Shown in pieces: positions 62,382 to 64,000 of a stretch of 64,000 nucleotides of DNA. This DNA is from Christensenellaceae bacterium OttesenSCG-928-K19 (GTDB taxonomy: Bacteria > Bacillota > Clostridia > Christensenellales > Christensenellaceae): contig JAJDHD010000002.1 in the NCBI GenBank assembly GCA_030266015.1, positions 1 to 64,000 on the forward strand. The letters run 5' to 3'. The position numbers and the translations under genes were made by a program. Below the pieces are notes generated by a model, which worked only from the letters and a program-made list of their open reading frames with translations, ran no database searches and was not told the DNA's origin. Numbering within the stretch: the first letter of the stretch is position 1; each line of letters opens with the position of its first letter.

Positions 62382-63572
62382 ATGACACACAAGGAACGCG
62401 TTTTATGCGCGCTTAAGGGAACAGAAACAGACAGGCTTGCCTGGGTTCCGCGCATCGACCTGTGGTATCAGGGGAATGTGTACACCAATACGCTTCCCGG
62501 GAGGCTGCAAGGCCTTGGTATGGAAGAAATATTGGATGGCATGGATGCGGGGCATAACCTGATGATTCCAGACTACACAGTCCATAAAACAGCCGAGGGC
62601 AATGCGGATCGCGGATTGGGGATGTTTAATTGCAAGGGCATCCCATATCGCGTGGAATTTGAAAACACGCAAAGAATCGTGACGCGCGAAGACGAGGATA
62701 TGGTGACGGAATATAAAACACCATGCGGAAGTGTGCGTACAAAAACGCGGTTTAGCACGGATATGCGCAGGGCGGGTGCCACGGTGGATGTGGTAATGGA
62801 GCACGCCTTTAAAGGGGAAGAGGATTATGCAGTGCTGGAATATTTATTCCGAAACGCAAAGGTGATTCCGGATTACGAAAGCTTCCGGGAGGTATACGAG
62901 GGTACTGGGGACAGGGGTGTGGTGGCGTTGTTTGCAAACCCGGCGGCAAGCCCGGTGCACATGATGCTGCGGGACTTGATGCCCGCTACGGATTTTTACA
63001 TGGAATTGATGGAAAACAGGGAACGGGTGGACGCGCTGGAACAAAGTATGCAGCCCTTCTTTGACAGTATTGTAGATGTTGTGGCGGAGTGCCCGTATGG
63101 CGAGGTCGTTTTTTGCGGGGCAAATTTTGATGAGTCGCTTACGTATCCGCCGTTTTTCGAGGAGCATATATTGCCTTATATGCAAAAATACGGCGAGCGC
63201 ATCCGGGCAGGGGGAAAATACCTGTCTATGCACTGCGACGGCGAAAACGAAGGTCTGCTGCCGTTGCTCGCGCAAAGCGGGGCGGATATGATAGAGGCTG
63301 TGTGCCCCAAGCCCATGACAAAATGTAGTATAAGCGACATTCGCGCAGGCGTGGGGCCGGACATTACCATATTCGGCGGCGTCGCGTCCAATGCACTGCT
63401 GCAAAGCAGCATGGGCGAGGCGGAGTTCGACGCCTATATGGCAGATTTGCTGCAAGAGGTGGCGGGTGACAAACGATTTATTTTGGGGATAGCGGACACA
63501 ACACCCAAGGACGCAGATTTTTCACGGATAGAAAAGATTTCGCAACTGGTTGGCAAAAAAGGAAAGGCATAG
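62382..63572 (+). CDS. URO-D superfamily protein (not heme-pathway)
   Basis: A 396-residue protein of the uroporphyrinogen decarboxylase / MtaA-CmuA methyltransferase fold. It is longer than HemE and lacks the PGRxQMR start of heme enzymes. Near the end HCDG (284-287) sits where MtaA-type enzymes have the zinc-binding HxC pair; one Cys (308) follows, but the late Cys of those enzymes is absent and ADTTP is seen. It may therefore use a different metal set or none. The start at 62382 follows AAAGGAG by 8 bases. Such proteins occur in sugar-transporter operons with unknown roles, possibly methyl transfer or decarboxylation. Confidence 0.82.
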   Translation: MTHKERVLCALKGTETDRLAWVPRIDLWYQGNVYTNTLPGRLQGLGMEEILDGMDAGHNLMIPDYTVHKTAEGNADRGLGMFNCKGIPYRVEFENTQRIVTREDEDMVTEYKTPCGSVRTKTRFSTDMRRAGATVDVVMEHAFKGEEDYAVLEYLFRNAKVIPDYESFREVYEGTGDRGVVALFANPAASPVHMMLRDLMPATDFYMELMENRERVDALEQSMQPFFDSIVDVVAECPYGEVVFCGANFDESLTYPPFFEEHILPYMQKYGERIRAGGKYLSMHCDGENEGLLPLLAQSGADMIEAVCPKPMTKCSISDIRAGVGPDITIFGGVASNALLQSSMGEAEFDAYMADLLQEVAGDKRFILGIADTTPKDADFSRIEKISQLVGKKGKA

Positions 63573-63576
63573 GGAT

Positions 63577-64000
63577 ATGTTGGACAGGATACGGAACGCG
63601 AACCTTGACGAGCTGATTGGGCTGACGCTGGAAGCGTATGGAAGCAGCCGTAATAAGGAGCTGCAAAACAACAGGGAACAGTTTAAATTCAAAACGGGCA
63701 TTGGACGCACGGTGTATGCTAATGTGTTTGGGTTTAAAACGATGGATTACTACAAAGACCCGCGGTTGTGCCTAGAGGCGCAGCTTCGGTGGAAGCTTTG
63801 CCAGTTCTATGTGATTAAGGATGACGCGCCTATGGACCTTTTGGTGGGTATTGACTATGCTACGGCGTTTGAACCCAGCCTGTTTGGTATGGAATACCAT
63901 ATGGAAGAAGGGATGGAGCCGACCTATGCCGGGCCGGTCATCCACGATGAAGAGGATTTGAAGAAAGCGAAAAAGCCTGATTTTTATAAATCTGGACTTA
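63577..64000 (+). CDS. second URO-D-like protein, cut by the window edge
   Basis: Starts at ATG 63577, four bases after the preceding stop, and stays open to the edge (141 residues seen). The visible part (DPRLCLEAQLRWKLCQFYVIKDDAP, then FEPSLFGMEYHMEEGMEPTYAGP) resembles the N-terminal region of URO-D-superfamily proteins that pair with the preceding gene. The C-terminal metal-site region is not seen, so the family call is moderate. Confidence 0.6.
   Translation, partial: MLDRIRNANLDELIGLTLEAYGSSRNKELQNNREQFKFKTGIGRTVYANVFGFKTMDYYKDPRLCLEAQLRWKLCQFYVIKDDAPMDLLVGIDYATAFEPSLFGMEYHMEEGMEPTYAGPVIHDEEDLKKAKKPDFYKSGL

Noticed and set aside
62382-63572. Assignment as heme-pathway HemE
   Set aside because: Lacks the HemE N-terminal arginine motif, is longer than HemE and lies in a sugar-transporter operon.

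Overview
The window reads as chromosomal DNA of a Gram-positive anaerobe of the Bacillota, most likely class Clostridia. The basis is strong AGGAGG-type ribosome sites, consensus sigma-A promoters, a type IV pilus set without the outer-membrane secretin, a CarD-type regulator, an Old-Yellow-Enzyme-type iron-sulphur flavoenzyme and many two-state c-di-GMP proteins. Genus cannot be fixed from sequence alone. No rRNA, tRNA, insertion sequence, prophage or CRISPR array was seen.

Layout. 0-8.5 kb: an orphan asparagine-synthase-like protein, a DUF1622-CorA membrane pair, an FMN/ferredoxin fusion, a membrane diguanylate cyclase, an AraC regulator divergent from a small unknown protein, a secreted lysozyme-like protein and a short-chain dehydrogenase. 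8.5-18.7 kb: a complete Gram-positive type IV pilus locus in three main transcription units: pilB-pilT-pilin (minus, the pilin also with its own near-consensus promoter), pilC-pilM-pilN-pilO (minus), and four overlapping minor-pilin genes (plus), with the prepilin peptidase gene between. 19-26 kb: a helix-turn-helix gene separated from its probable C-terminal half by one in-frame TGA, a convergent response regulator / histidine kinase pair, an acetyltransferase, a DUF4349 lipoprotein and small membrane proteins. 26-31 kb: mscL, a dehydrogenase, a GGDEF(degenerate)-EAL protein and a RimJ/L-like acetyltransferase. 31-44 kb: one uninterrupted gene for a 4,261-residue secreted repeat protein made of six related super-blocks rich in GAGIGGG-type repeats. 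44-53 kb: a second diguanylate cyclase, a lipoprotein, aquaporin, methyltransferase, VanZ, an OYE-family reductase lacking one cluster cysteine, and a CarD-like regulator.

53.7-64 kb is the part that looks most like a distinct system. A GH3 glycosidase and a LacI-family repressor precede a strong promoter whose start region carries two adjacent copies of a 12-bp AACGTT-centred palindrome, with two more copies in the leader. The controlled genes are an ATPase, permease and binding protein of the ribose/galactose ABC class, an ACMSD-type metal-dependent hydrolase, a URO-D-superfamily protein, and a second, probably URO-D-like protein cut by the window edge. A related operator lies at the predicted start site of lacI itself, which suggests autoregulation. 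The substrate is unknown; import followed by TIM-barrel hydrolase and URO-D-type chemistry is not one of the standard sugar pathways.

A second theme is surface attachment: pili, a giant wall- or membrane-anchored repeat protein and three c-di-GMP enzymes within 46 kb. No c-di-GMP riboswitch could be confirmed. Functions given are family-level readings of the sequence; nothing was searched against a database.
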